64,000 nucleotides of DNA. Origin: JANPBY01 sp963851405. Lineage in GTDB: Bacteria; Actinomycetota; Actinomycetes; DATJPE01. Below are positions 35,645 to 44,680 of this stretch, in pieces. Position 1 is the first letter of the stretch; every line of letters begins with the position of its first letter. Under the pieces are notes generated by a model that was not told the origin of the DNA, searched no databases, and saw only the letters and a program-made list of their open reading frames with translations. The stretch covers positions 372,001 through 436,000 of the forward strand of contig CAWKPB010000007.1 in assembly GCA_963851405.1 (NCBI GenBank). The letters run 5' to 3'. A program made the position numbers and the translations under genes.

Positions 35645-36387
35645 TCACCGCCGCGGCTGACACCGTCGTCAACGGTTCCTTCGTGCTGGCCGCGATCATC
35701 GCGGTTGCCGCCGGGCTGGTGTCGTTCCTCAGTCCGTGCGTGCTTCCCCTGGTGCCCGGCTATGTCTCGTACGCGACCGGGCTGGTCGGCGCCGACATGG
35801 CGGAGGCCAGGCGCGGTCGGTTGCTTGCGGGCTCGGTGCTGTTCATCGCGGGCTTCACCGTCGTCTTCGTGAGCCTTGGGGCCTTGGCGGGGTCGCTGGG
35901 GGCGCTGCTCATCGAATACCAGTTGGTGATCACCAAAGTGTTGGGGGTGCTCACGATTCTGCTCGGGCTGGCCTTCCTCGGCTGGCTTCCGTGGGCGAGT
36001 CGCGAGTGGCGTTTCCACCGGATGCCGACCCTCGGACTCGCCGGGGCCCCGCTGCTGGGTGTGCTGTTCGGCCTGGGCTGGACACCGTGCATCGGGCCGA
36101 CGCTGGCTGCGGTCCAGGCGCTGGCGCTGAACGAGGCGTCCGCGCTGCGCGGGGCGCTGCTCATGGTGTTCTACTGCATCGGCCTCGGGCTGCCTTTCGT
36201 CATCTTCGCTTTGGCGATCCGGCGGGCAGCCGGGGGGCTGGCGTGGTTCAAGCAGCACTACGCGTTCATCATGGGCTTCGGCGGCGCGATGCTCGTCATC
36301 CTCGGGATCCTTCTGGTGACCGGGATCTGGGCGGATCTCGCCGTGCAGATGCGCGTCTGGGCGGTCAACTTCGAGGTGGCGATCTAG
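35641..36387 (+). CDS. ccdA: Cytochrome c biogenesis protein CcdA
   Basis: A 248-residue protein with six membrane helices; the two active cysteines stand in FLSPCVLPLVPGY and GWTPCIGPT, as in the DsbD/CcdA family. It carries electrons from cytoplasmic thioredoxin to the external TlpA-like protein. The next gene starts on the base after its TAG. Confidence 0.93.
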   Translation: MITAAADTVVNGSFVLAAIIAVAAGLVSFLSPCVLPLVPGYVSYATGLVGADMAEARRGRLLAGSVLFIAGFTVVFVSLGALAGSLGALLIEYQLVITKVLGVLTILLGLAFLGWLPWASREWRFHRMPTLGLAGAPLLGVLFGLGWTPCIGPTLAAVQALALNEASALRGALLMVFYCIGLGLPFVIFALAIRRAAGGLAWFKQHYAFIMGFGGAMLVILGILLVTGIWADLAVQMRVWAVNFEVAI

Positions 36388-37981
36388 GTGGCCGACACCC
36401 TCGAGTCGACCACGCTCGAACCCGACCGCAAGCCAGAGCCGATCAAGGTGCCGACGCTTGGCCCGGGTGGGCTCGCGCGGTGGGCCTGGCGCCAGCTGAC
36501 CAGCATGCGTACGGCCCTGATCCTGCTGTTTCTCCTTGCCCTGGGCGCGATTCCGGGGTCGCTGTTCCCGCAGCGCGGGGTCAATCCGATCCAGGTCTCG
36601 AACTACCGGGCCGACAATCCGACGATCGCCCCATGGCTGGACCGGTTCGGGTTCTTTGACGTCTATGCGTCGTCGTGGTTCGCAGCCATCTACTTGTTGC
36701 TGTTCATCTCCCTGATCGGTTGCGTGCTGCCCCGGTGTGCGCAGCACTGGCGGGCGATCCGGGCGGCCCCACCTCCGGCCCCGCGCAACCTGTCGCGCCT
36801 CCCGGTGTCGATGTACTACGAGGGAACCGACGACCCGGCGGCCGTACTCACGCGGGCCGAGGAATCGTTGCGGGGCCAGCGGTTTCGGGTGGTCACAGGC
36901 GACGGCTGGGTGGCCGCCGAGAAGGGCTACCTGCGGGAGACGGGCAACCTGGTCTTCCACCTGTCGCTGATCGTGCTGCTCATCGGGGTGGCCATCGGGG
37001 CGCTGTTCGGGGTGAAGGGCGTGGCGCTGGTCGTCGAGGGTGAGGGCTTTGCCAACACAGTCACGCAGTACGACCAGATCTCGCCCGGACGGGCGTACGA
37101 CATCGACTCGCTCGCGCCGTTCTCATTCACCCTCGACGACTTCCGGGCGACCTACGAGGCCGGACCGGTGCAGACGGGCGCAGCTCGTACTTTCGAGGCT
37201 GACGTGACGGTGACAGACGCTCCTCGTGCCGAGCCGCGCACGCAGACGGTGCAAGTGAACGACCCGCTGCGTTCTGGCGGGTTCAAGGCGTTCTTGGTGG
37301 GACACGGATATGCGCCGGTGTTCACGGTGACCGACGGCGACGGCCGCGTGGTGCAACAGGGCCCGGTGCCGTGCATCCCGCAGGACGGCAACTTCACCTC
37401 CGAGTGCGTGGTGAAGGTGCCGGACGCGAGACCCGGATCAGCTGGCGCTGGTGGGGTTCTTCTTCCCGACGGTGGTCGATGGTGGCGGCCCGGTGTCGTA
37501 CTTCCCGGGCGCGGAGAACCCCGAGGTCTACCTCAACGTGTTCACCGGTGACCTGGGTCTGGACGACGGCATCGCGACGTCGGTCTACTCACTCGACACC
37601 ACGAACCTCACGCCGGTAAAGGCGGAGCCGACCGACGGGGCTCCGCTGGTGGTCGTGCTCAAGCCGGGGGAGTCGGAGACGTTGCCGGACGGGCTCGGGA
37701 CGGTGAGCTTCGACGGGATCCAGGAGTGGGCGACCTTCGAGATCGCGCGCGACCCCGGCAAGGAGTTGGCGCTGGTCGGCGCGGTGGCGGCGATCGCTGG
37801 ATTGCTGCTCTCGTTGTTCGTGCGGCGACGGCGGATCTGGGTACGAGCGGTCGCAGGGCCGGACGGCGTCGGCGGCACTACGGTGGTCGAGGTGGCCGGG
37901 CTCGCCAAGAACGAGGCGGGCGGGGTCGACGATGAAGTGGAGGCGCTGGTGCGCGTCCTGCGCGGCGAGGAGCAACCGTGA
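36388..37981 (+). CDS. resB: Cytochrome c maturation protein ResB/Ccs1 (one frameshift)
   Basis: About 530 residues when corrected. N-terminal helices (ALILLFLLALGAIPGSLFP), IYLLLFISLIGCVLPR, then VFHLSLIVLLIGVAIGALFG, a large external domain and a last helix near the C-terminus (LVGAVAAIAGLLLSLF). With CcsB it forms the system II haem ligase. An extra G near 37435 (CCCGGATC) splits it; the second part resumes LALVGFFFPTVVDGGGPVSYFPG. GTG start is directly next to the ccdA stop. Confidence 0.9.
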
Positions 37982-39013
37982 TCGACCAGGGCATGGCCCA
38001 GCTCAGCCTCGAGCTCGCCTATGCGGCGATCGCGATCTATGCGGCCGCTTTTGTCGCGTACGCGGTGGCTGCGGCCGCTGTTGTGGGGGCGAAGGACGAC
38101 GCGAAGGTGAAGGAGCCAGCGCTGGTCGGCGCCGAGCCGGTGCCCGGGGTCGTCGCGGAGTCGGTCGATGGGCTTGAGGGACTAGACGGACCTGACGGCT
38201 CGGGTGGCCCGTCGGCTGACGGGGCGGCAGGCCTACCCCCGATGCCTGGGCGGAAAGCGGCGGGGATCGGTACGTCGCTGACCGTGCTGGCGTTCGCGTT
38301 GGAGCTGGCCGCGGTGATCGCGCGCGCGGTGTCGGTGCAGCGGGTGCCGTGGGGCAACATGCACGAGTTCACGCTGACGACGTCGACGGTGCTGGCGGGG
38401 GCGTTCCTCTTCTTCGCGCTGCGTGACCGCAGCAAGCAGGTGCTGGGCGTCTTCGTGGTGCCGGCGGTACTGCTGGCGCTCGGGCTGTCGGTGACGGTGT
38501 TGTATGCGGACGCGGCCGAGCTGGTGCCGGCGCTGCAGTCCGGCTGGCTCGTCGTGCACGTGATGGCCGCGATGATCGCGACGGGCGCCTTTGCGTTGGG
38601 GGCGCTGTTTTCCGGCGCTCTACTTGGTGAAGGAGCGCTCCGACCGGCGGCTGGCTGCGGGAGACATCTCGCGGCCGGGGTGGGTGGCGCGGCTGCTGCC
38701 GGAGGCCCGTTCCATGGACCGGCTGGCCTACCGGATCAACGCGTTCACCTTCCCGCTGTGGACCTTCGCGGTGATCGCCGGCGCGATCTGGGCGGAGAAC
38801 GCGTGGGGGCGGTACTGGGGGTGGGACCCCAAGGAGGTGTGGGCGTTCATCACCTGGGTCGTCTACGCGGCCTACCTGCACGCGCGCTCGACGGCCGGGT
38901 GGAAGGCGCGCGGGTCGTCGTGGATTGCGCTCGCCGGCTTCGGCTGCCTGATGTTCAACTACTTCGGGATCAACCTGCTCGTCAGCGGCCTGCACTCCTA
39001 CTCCGGCGTCTAG
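37978..39013 (+). CDS. ccsB: Cytochrome c maturation protein CcsB/CcsA (one frameshift)
   Basis: About 344 residues corrected, eight or so helices. The haem-handling motif WGRYWGWDPKEVWAFITW and the histidines in VVHVMAAM and HARSTAG place it in the HemC-domain (CcsA/CcmC/CcmF) group. An unusual Gly/Asp-rich loop (about 40-95) follows the first helix. An extra G near 38612 (TTCCGGCG) shifts the frame from GALFS to ALYLVKERSDRR. ATG overlaps the resB stop. Confidence 0.9.
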
Positions 39014-39058
39014 CCCGGCGGCCGTACGGGCCGGGGCGGGAGCAGCACGCTCGCCCAT

Positions 39059-39082
39059 CCGGCCGCATGGCCATGCGGCCGG
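39059..39082. terminator. 24-base perfect palindrome after ccsB
   Basis: CCGGCCGCATGG and its exact mirror complement CCATGCGGCCGG form one uninterrupted palindrome, 46 bases after the ccsB stop. A role in ending the cytochrome c operon or as a binding site is possible; no T-run follows. Confidence 0.4.
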
Positions 39083-39146
39083 CCTCCCGCCAGGCCCAAC
39101 CACGCTCGCTTACCCGCTCACGCCCCGGCCCCGCCGTACCCGTTCC

Positions 39147-39201
39147 AAGTGGTGCCTTGGGGGCTGCTGGGTGCCCGAGATGTCGGGCTAAGGCACCACT
39201 T
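39147..39201 (+). repeat. Palindromic element C1, downstream partner of the nuclease gene
   Basis: 55 nt: AAGTGGTGCCTT at the left end and AAGGCACCACTT at the right are perfect 12-base complements. It lies 8 bases after the stop of the minus-strand nuclease-like gene. Confidence 0.9.
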
Positions 39202-39209
39202 CTGCGGGG

Positions 39210-40192
39210 TCAGGTCACCAACTCGGTACGGCTGGGCCGGCCGGACGCGCGCTGGTCCCATCGAGCGGTGATCCGGGCGCGGCCCGCGGGGCTGAACAGC
39301 GACTTCGCCACGAGGGCGTGCCAGCGCCGTCCGTGCTCCGCGCGATGAGGTCGGCCAAGGGCCAGGTCGATGTCGCGGATGACTCCCGCTGCGCCCTCGA
39401 TGACGTCGCGGCTCGTGTAGCCGCGCCGGGTCCAGGCGGCGGCGACCAGCCGGCGGTCGCGGAGCAGGTCGGCCCGGTGCTGGGCGCGATCGCGGTGGAC
39501 CGCGCCGTCGTACTCGTGCAGCGTGCGCGTCCCCGCCAGCCAGAGATCGCCGCGCGCGACGAAACTGCCGTCGTCGGCGACCACGATGTGCTGGGGTACG
39601 ACGTGGCGCGGGCGGTGTGTGAAGCGAGCCGCAGCACCGACTCCCAGGGTGACTCCGACCGCTCGTCGGCGTGCTCGAGCGCCGCGGCCAAGGCGGGTGC
39701 GCCGCGACGCTTGACCCGGCAGGCGGCGACGAGTTCGTCGCGGGTGCACAGGCCGGTGGCGAGCGCCGAGTCGCACAACACGACCAGGTCGATCAGCCCG
39801 ACGTCCCGGGCGCACGCGCGCAGCGCCTCGGCCGGTGGCGCCAGCCGTACGCCGTCCAGCATCCGACTCCGTGGTGGCTCCGGATGGCGGCTCACGACCA
39901 GACCCGGCCGGCGCGAACGTGGGTCGCTCACGTGCTGGGCCACGAAGAGCGGCGGCCGTACGGGCAGCGGCGGCGTCCAGAGGCCGTACGCGCGGGTGGC
40001 CGTCAGGTGGGTGAACACCGAGGTCGGTGGAAGCACCAGCTGCCAGGCGCCCAGCTCCTGGAAGAAGCTGTCGAGCGATTCCTTCGGCGTGCCCAGCCCG
40101 CCGGGCTCGGTCCCGGAGGCGGCCGAGAGGTAGAGCCCGCGCGACAGGCGGCGCGACCGAGGCGCCGGCCGCCGCCCGATGCTTGGCTGCAT
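39210..40192 (-). CDS. AbiEi/DUF559-type nuclease-like protein, family C locus (one frameshift)
   Basis: About 327 residues corrected. N-terminal GLYLSAAS and LPPTSVFTHLTATRAYGLWTP match the family A paralogue; then Glu184 (SPWESVLRL) and, in the other frame, VARGDLWLAGTRTLHEYDG, RAQHRADLLRDRR and ALGRPHRAEHGRRWHALVAKSL, all nearly shared with that paralogue. A missing C near 39607 explains the break. The glutamate, aspartate and EYD residues fit a PD-(D/E)xK-like site. ATG at 40192 is chosen; elements C1 and C2 bracket the gene. Confidence 0.75.
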
Positions 40193-40267
40193 CCGTCGAG
40201 CCTGGCCGGGTCGGGCGCAGCCGCGGGCGGCTCGTCCACAGGCCTCGCCCAGCCGCCGTACCCCCTC

Positions 40268-40322
40268 AAGTGGTGCCTTGGGGACGAGTCGGGGGGCGGA
40301 ATGTCGGGCTATGGCACCAGTT
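40268..40322 (+). repeat. Palindromic element C2, upstream partner of the nuclease gene
   Basis: 55 nt in the same orientation as C1: left end AAGTGGTGCCTTGGGG, right end ATGGCACCAGTT, core GGAATGTCGGGC. It lies 75 bases upstream of the nuclease-like gene and 15 bases after the PLDc_N gene stop. Confidence 0.88.
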
Positions 40323-40337
40323 GGCGTACGAGCGGGG

Positions 40338-40604
40338 CTACTTGAGGCCGCGGAGGAAGTCCTCGTCGTCGTCGGGCGCGATCGGTCCGCGGCCACCGCC
40401 GCGTCCGCCCCCAGCGCCGCCGCTGCCCGACGAGCCCCACACCCGGCCGACGGTCAGCCACAGCAGCCCGCCGAGCGCGGGGATCAGGGTGATGAGCACC
40501 CACAGCGCCTTCGGCATGACCTTCACGCGGCGCGCCTGCAGCGCATCGATGAAGCAGAAGATGGTGAACCCCAGCACGGCGACCAGGGGAAGGATGCGGC
40601 TCAC
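40338..40604 (-). CDS. PLDc_N-domain small membrane protein
   Basis: An 88-residue protein with two membrane helices (LPLVAVLGFTIFCFIDAL and ALWVLITLIPALGGLLWLTVG) and a Gly/Arg-rich tail ending DDDEDFLRGLK. The helix pair matches the cardiolipin synthase N-terminal (PLDc_N) domain, often free-standing in actinobacteria. Role unknown. Confidence 0.85.
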   Translation of the reverse strand: MSRILPLVAVLGFTIFCFIDALQARRVKVMPKALWVLITLIPALGGLLWLTVGRVWGSSGSGGAGGGRGGGRGPIAPDDDEDFLRGLK

Positions 40605-40651
40605 CCTCCGAGGGTAGATCGGATTCGCGGGCGCCGTACTCTGGGGCCGTC

Positions 40652-41053
40652 ATGCGCACCTTCTGGCTCTACACCGCAGCCCGCCTGGGGATCCTCGCCG
40701 TCACGTTCGGGGTGCTGTACGTCGTGGGCGCCCGCGGCGTGCTGCTGCTCGTCCTCGCCTTCCTCATCAGCTTCCTCATCTCCTACTGGGCGCTCGCCGG
40801 CATGCGCGACCAGCTCGCCGGCGGGGTGCAGAGCCGGGCCGAGCGGATCAACGCCCGGATGGACGCCGCTGCGGCTGCCGAGGACGCGGACGACGAAGAC
40901 GAGGGGGCGTACGGCGATCCCGACGCCACCGACGCCCGTTCGACCGAGGCGCCCTCGGTCGATGCGCCAGCCGGTGGTGCAGACGGCGCAGCCGAAGCGC
41001 CCGCCGCCAGCGCCGCTGAGGCCGAGCCGTCGCGTAACACGGTCGACGACTGA
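40652..41053 (+). CDS. DUF4229-type membrane protein
   Basis: A 133-residue protein: two membrane helices in the first 50 residues (AARLGILAVTFGVLYVVG, VLLLVLAFLISFLISYWAL), then the conserved RDQLAGGVQSR region and an acidic Ala-rich tail. DUF4229 proteins are small actinobacterial membrane proteins of unknown role, commonly encoded near PLDc_N and menaquinone genes as here. Confidence 0.8.
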   Translation: MRTFWLYTAARLGILAVTFGVLYVVGARGVLLLVLAFLISFLISYWALAGMRDQLAGGVQSRAERINARMDAAAAAEDADDEDEGAYGDPDATDARSTEAPSVDAPAGGADGAAEAPAASAAEAEPSRNTVDD

Positions 41054-41113
41054 GCCGTACGCTCCGAGCGCGTGCCTGCGCGAGTACCAATCCAGCCGCC
41101 GGCGACCGTCGTC

Positions 41114-41168
41114 CAGTGGTCGTATACCGAGGCCGGGGCGCCCGGAATGTCGGAATATTCGGCCACTT
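41114..41168 (+). repeat. Palindromic element C4, divergent copy (55 nt)
   Basis: Same length and core (CGCCCGGAATGTCGG at the same offset) as C1-C3, but the arms read CAGTGGTCGTAT and ATTCGGCCACTT. Changes on the two sides largely keep the pairing. It lies between two plus-strand genes. Confidence 0.75.
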
Positions 41169-41292
41169 GGGGCCGTACGGGCGCTGCAGCGCCACGTCGG
41201 CTGTCGGAGTGGCGCTGATACCGTCCCACCCCGACCCCGGAACGTCGTTCCAGCTACGAACCAGTCCGAGAAGCCCAGCCAGGAGCCCAGCC

Positions 41293-41982
41293 GTGACCCT
41301 GCTCGACGGTCTGATCCTGCTGCACCTGGTGCTGATGGCGTACTGGCTCGGCGCCGACCTCGGGGTCTTCTACTCCAGCCGCTACGTGCTCAAGCCGGAG
41401 CTGGGCGTCGAGGCCCGGGTGACCGCGCTGAAGATCATGGCGTGGGTCGACATGGTGCCGCGGATCTGCCTGGTGCTGTTCCTTCCCAGCGGCGTGAGCC
41501 TGATGGCGGCGAGTGAGTACGGCGACCAGTTCGTCGGGCTGCCGATCATCGCGGTGTGGGCGTTCGCGCTGTTCTGGCTGGGGCTGGTGCTCGCCGACCA
41601 CCACTACACCGGCACCCCCACCGGCGCGCGGATCAAGAACCTCGACCTGCTGATCCGCTTCGGCCTCATCGTCACGCTGCTCGTCGTCGGCCTCTACACG
41701 ATCTTCGCCACCGACCCGTTCGGCGTGACCACCAACCCGAAGTGGCTCGGCGCCAAGGTCGCGCTCTATGCGGTGGCGATCCTGTGCGGGGTGCTGATCC
41801 GGTTCCGGCTGCGGCCCTTCGGCCCGGCGTTCGGGGCGCTGGTCACCACCGGTCCCACCGACGACGTGAACGGCATCCTCAAGCGCTCGATCGGCAGCGC
41901 GGTACCGTTCGTCATCACCATCTGGGTGCTGATCATCGTGATCGCGGCGCTCGGGGTGGCCAAGCCCGGCGCGATCACCTAG
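41293..41982 (+). CDS. Conserved membrane protein of unknown function
   Basis: A 229-residue protein with six likely membrane helices, for example LLDGLILLHLVLMAYWLGAD, LPIIAVWAFALFWLGLVLAD, LLIRFGLIVTLLVVGLYTIF and VPFVITIWVLIIVIAALGV. Histidines in the first helix and in ADHHYTG could bind haem or metal, as in CopD/YgiZ-like families, but I do not recognise it firmly. GTG start with an AGGAG 7 bases before. Confidence 0.7.
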   Translation: MTLLDGLILLHLVLMAYWLGADLGVFYSSRYVLKPELGVEARVTALKIMAWVDMVPRICLVLFLPSGVSLMAASEYGDQFVGLPIIAVWAFALFWLGLVLADHHYTGTPTGARIKNLDLLIRFGLIVTLLVVGLYTIFATDPFGVTTNPKWLGAKVALYAVAILCGVLIRFRLRPFGPAFGALVTTGPTDDVNGILKRSIGSAVPFVITIWVLIIVIAALGVAKPGAIT

Positions 41983-42033
41983 CTCGACCGGAAAGGCCCG
42001 GGACCACCGCGGCCCCCGGCCGGAGAGCCAGGC

Positions 42034-42513
42034 TCAGAGCCAGCGCCGTACCCGGCGGCGGTAGTCCTCGTATCCCGCGCCGAACAGCCGGCCGAGGTAG
42101 GCCTCCTCCGGCACGATCACCAGCCGCTGGGTGAGCACGACACACACCGGCAGCGCGAGCAGCGGCCACCACGAGCCGACCCACAGCGCGACCCCCGCAT
42201 AGGCCACGGTCATGCCGGCGTACATCGGGTTACGGCTGAGCCGGTACGGACCGGAGGTGACCATCGCCGACACCGGATGGCCGGGCGCGAGGGTGGTGTC
42301 GTGGCGGACCATCGTCGCCACGCCGGCGAACGCGAACGCCAGCCCGACCACGACCAGGAGTACGCCCAGCGCGGTCAACACGGTGCTGCTCGGCAGATCC
42401 AGCGCTACGACCCAGGTGTTGAGGGCGAGGGTCACCAGCAGGGCACCGATGTAGAGCGCGGGCGGAAAGGGGATCCGTACCGCGGCTCCGGTCGACGTGG
42501 CCTCGGCGCTCAT
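42034..42513 (-). CDS. Isoprenylcysteine methyltransferase-like membrane protein
   Basis: A 159-residue protein with four helices and the family motif VTSGPYRLSRNPMYAGM followed by VIVPEEAYLGRLFGAGYEDYRRRVRRWL. It belongs to the ICMT/NnrU-like phospholipid methyltransferase group; substrate unknown. The ATG overlaps the stop of the cyclase-like gene upstream. Confidence 0.85.
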   Translation of the reverse strand: MSAEATSTGAAVRIPFPPALYIGALLVTLALNTWVVALDLPSSTVLTALGVLLVVVGLAFAFAGVATMVRHDTTLAPGHPVSAMVTSGPYRLSRNPMYAGMTVAYAGVALWVGSWWPLLALPVCVVLTQRLVIVPEEAYLGRLFGAGYEDYRRRVRRWL

Positions 42514-43001
42514 CGCGAGCCACCGTCCGAGGGGACGAGCCGGTCGAGCACCCCGGTCTGGGCGAGCATCGCGAACCGGTCGGGCACGCCCCAGTGCTCC
42601 ACGATCAGCCCGTCGACGACGCGCGCGATGTCGATGACGGAGATCTCGACGGGGCGCCCGCTCGGCGGGCCGAAGAACGGGCCGGAGGCCGTACCCCACG
42701 CCCGCATCCGCATCCAGACCCGGTCACCGCTCTCGGCCACATCCTCGATGGCGAACTGGATGTCGGGGACCATCGCGTGCACATCAACGATGGCCGCCTT
42801 GAGGTTCCGGATGGCGTCGGCCCCGACGCCCGCCAACCCGAACTGATGCTCGACCAGGTCGTGGGAACAGACCTCGTCGACCACCGAGGTGTCGCCGGTC
42901 GCGAAGCCCTCCTCGATGATCCGGCGCAGGGCGTTCGTGGGGGGCCGCGAGGTCGGCGCGGGCGGGCCGCTGAGATCGGTCGGTGTCACGGTGCCGGTCA
43001 T
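42510..43001 (-). CDS. SnoaL-like ester cyclase-family protein
   Basis: A 163-residue NTF2-fold protein: RRIIEEGFATGDTSVVDEVCSHDLVEHQ, IRNLKAAIVDVHAMVPDIQFAIEDVAESGDRVWMRMRAWGT and a final IVEHWGVPDRFAML. SnoaL-like proteins bind or convert small hydrophobic molecules. Transcribed divergently from the TetR gene, across a set of direct repeats, so it is the probable target of that repressor. Confidence 0.85.
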   Translation of the reverse strand: MTGTVTPTDLSGPPAPTSRPPTNALRRIIEEGFATGDTSVVDEVCSHDLVEHQFGLAGVGADAIRNLKAAIVDVHAMVPDIQFAIEDVAESGDRVWMRMRAWGTASGPFFGPPSGRPVEISVIDIARVVDGLIVEHWGVPDRFAMLAQTGVLDRLVPSDGGSR

Positions 43002-43027
43002 GAGCCGCGCTCCTGGCGCTTGAGGTG

Positions 43028-43078
43028 CAGTGATCCTGTAGTGGATACAGTGATACTGCACTAGATGCACTGATACTG
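43028..43078. promoter_or_regulatory. Three spaced direct repeats, likely TetR operator
   Basis: CAGTGATCCTG (43028-43038), CAGTGATACTG (43048-43058) and CACTGATACTG (43068-43078) recur at exactly 20-base spacing, about two helix turns. They fill the gap between the divergent cyclase-like and TetR genes. Confidence 0.65.
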
Positions 43079-43086
43079 TCCTCAGC

Positions 43087-43711
43087 ATGGCCAAGGCTGT
43101 CAAGACCCGTCCCACCTACCGGCAGGTGCAGGCAGCTGCGACCCGCGACCGGATCGCCGAAGCGGCGCGGATCTTGTTTGCCACCAACGGGTACGGCGCG
43201 ACGAGCATGGACGAGATCGCGAGCGAGGCCGGAGTCGCCGTACGCACCGTCTATTCGGCCTTCGGGGCCAAGCGGGAGATCGTGTCCCACATCTGCGAGC
43301 AGTGGCTGGAGCGTGCCGACGCCCGAGGGCGAGCCCGGGCGATCCTGGCCGAGCCCGACCCGTTGGCCCGCCTGCGTGGCGCCGCCGGCTGGTTGCGCCA
43401 GTTGTACGCCGCGGGGTTCGACGTCGTGACGATCCTGGAGACCGCGACCGACGAGGACGCCGAGACCCGGGCGCTGCTTGCGCGCCAAGCTGGACGGGCG
43501 CAATCAGGTCATGGACCGGCTGATCGCGTCGGTGGAGGGTGAGCTCGCGATCCCCCTTGCGGATGCGCAGTCGATCTATCGGGCGTGCGCGGCGGCCGGC
43601 GTCTACCGCGAGTTGGTGGAGGAGTCGGGCTGGCCGCCGGACCGATTCGAGCGCTGGACCGCCGATCTCCTGGAGCGCGAGCTGCTGGGCGGCGGGTCTG
43701 AAGGGCCCTGA
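43087..43711 (+). CDS. TetR-family regulator (one frameshift)
   Basis: About 207 residues corrected. N-terminal helix-turn-helix RIAEAARILFATNGYGATSMDEIASEAGVAVRTVYSAFGAKREIV is typical. The ligand domain is cut by an extra T near 43480 (GCTTGCGC), after which RAKLDGRNQVMDRLIASVEGEL continues in another frame to 43711. It probably represses itself and the divergent cyclase/methyltransferase pair. Confidence 0.88.
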
Positions 43712-43837
43712 CCCCCGCTTGCCGCACGCTGTACCCACGCTGCAACCGCCGCTCACGCGAGGTGACCGGCCGACGCCCGAAAGCCACTGGTGTCGTCCGA
43801 GTGGCTCACACGGTCGGTCACAATTACTCTCGAGTCC

Positions 43838-43890
43838 TTGACCGGGGCCTTGCCTCGGGGTTCAATGCAGACAGCGTCTCACTAGTGAGA
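43838..43890 (+). promoter_or_regulatory. Possible promoter and 14-base palindrome
   Basis: TTGACC (43838-43843) could be a -35 box. Downstream lies the perfect palindrome TCTCACTAGTGAGA (43877-43890), 42 bases before the surface protein start, a plausible operator. No convincing -10 box is seen. Confidence 0.35.
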
Positions 43891-43932
43891 ACGCCGTTTC
43901 GCTTGGTGGAATGCTCTAGAGGGGTAGCAAGA

Positions 43933-44680
43933 ATGTCGCTGCGCGCGTTCGCGACCGTGGGTGCGGTCACCCTGATGGCTTGTGGTGGGTTGCTCGTCGG
44001 CGCCTCGCCGGCTGCCGCCGACACCTACACCTGCAAGCTCAGTTTCACCACCACGAACCCGCTCCCCAAGTGGAACACCTCCGCCAGCATGAAGACCTCG
44101 TCGACCAGCGTGAAGGCCGGCCAGAAGGTCACCGTCGTCATCAACGTCGGCCAGTACGTCAACGGTCCGGTCACCCTCGGGAAGAACAAGTTGAAGCCGC
44201 AGGGCACCGTGAAGCTCTCCGGTGCTCAGACCGGCAGCTTCGAGGTACGCGGCCCGGCCGTGGGCCAGGTGGTCGGAGCACAAGCCAAGTTCAATGTGCC
44301 GCCGATGACCGGCTCGTTCACCGCGTCCAAGGCCGGGCACGGTCAACCTGACCCTCGACGACGTGCAGTTCGTCTACCCCGGGCCGCCGCCGGTCACCAC
44401 GACCTGCGCGGCCGGCGGGGCCGGTGACTCGATGGGGTCGGTCAAGGTCTTGTCCGCGGGAACGTCCAACACGTCCAGCGGCGGTACGTCGAACACGTCG
44501 AGTGGCGGTACGTCGAACACGTCCAGCGGTGGCGGCACGAAGGCGACCGGTGGCAACGGCAACGCGAGTGGTGACCTGGCCCAGACCGGCCCGGTCTCGC
44601 CGTCGGTGCTGATCGCCGGGCTGATCGCCCTGCAGCTCGGCCTCGTGGTGTACGTCCGCTCGCGACGGGCGCTTCGATGA
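43933..44680 (+). CDS. Secreted LAQTG surface protein (one frameshift)
   Basis: About 248 residues corrected. Signal peptide (VGAVTLMACGGLLVGASPAAA), one beta-sandwich-like domain with SMKTSSTSVKAGQKVTVVINVG, a linker of three TSNTSSGG repeats, then LAQTG, a hydrophobic helix (VSPSVLIAGLIALQLGLVVYV) and RSRRALR. LAxTG is the class E sortase signal. An extra G near 44335 (GCCGGGCACGG) shifts the frame. The TGA overlaps the ATG of a related downstream gene. Confidence 0.82.
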
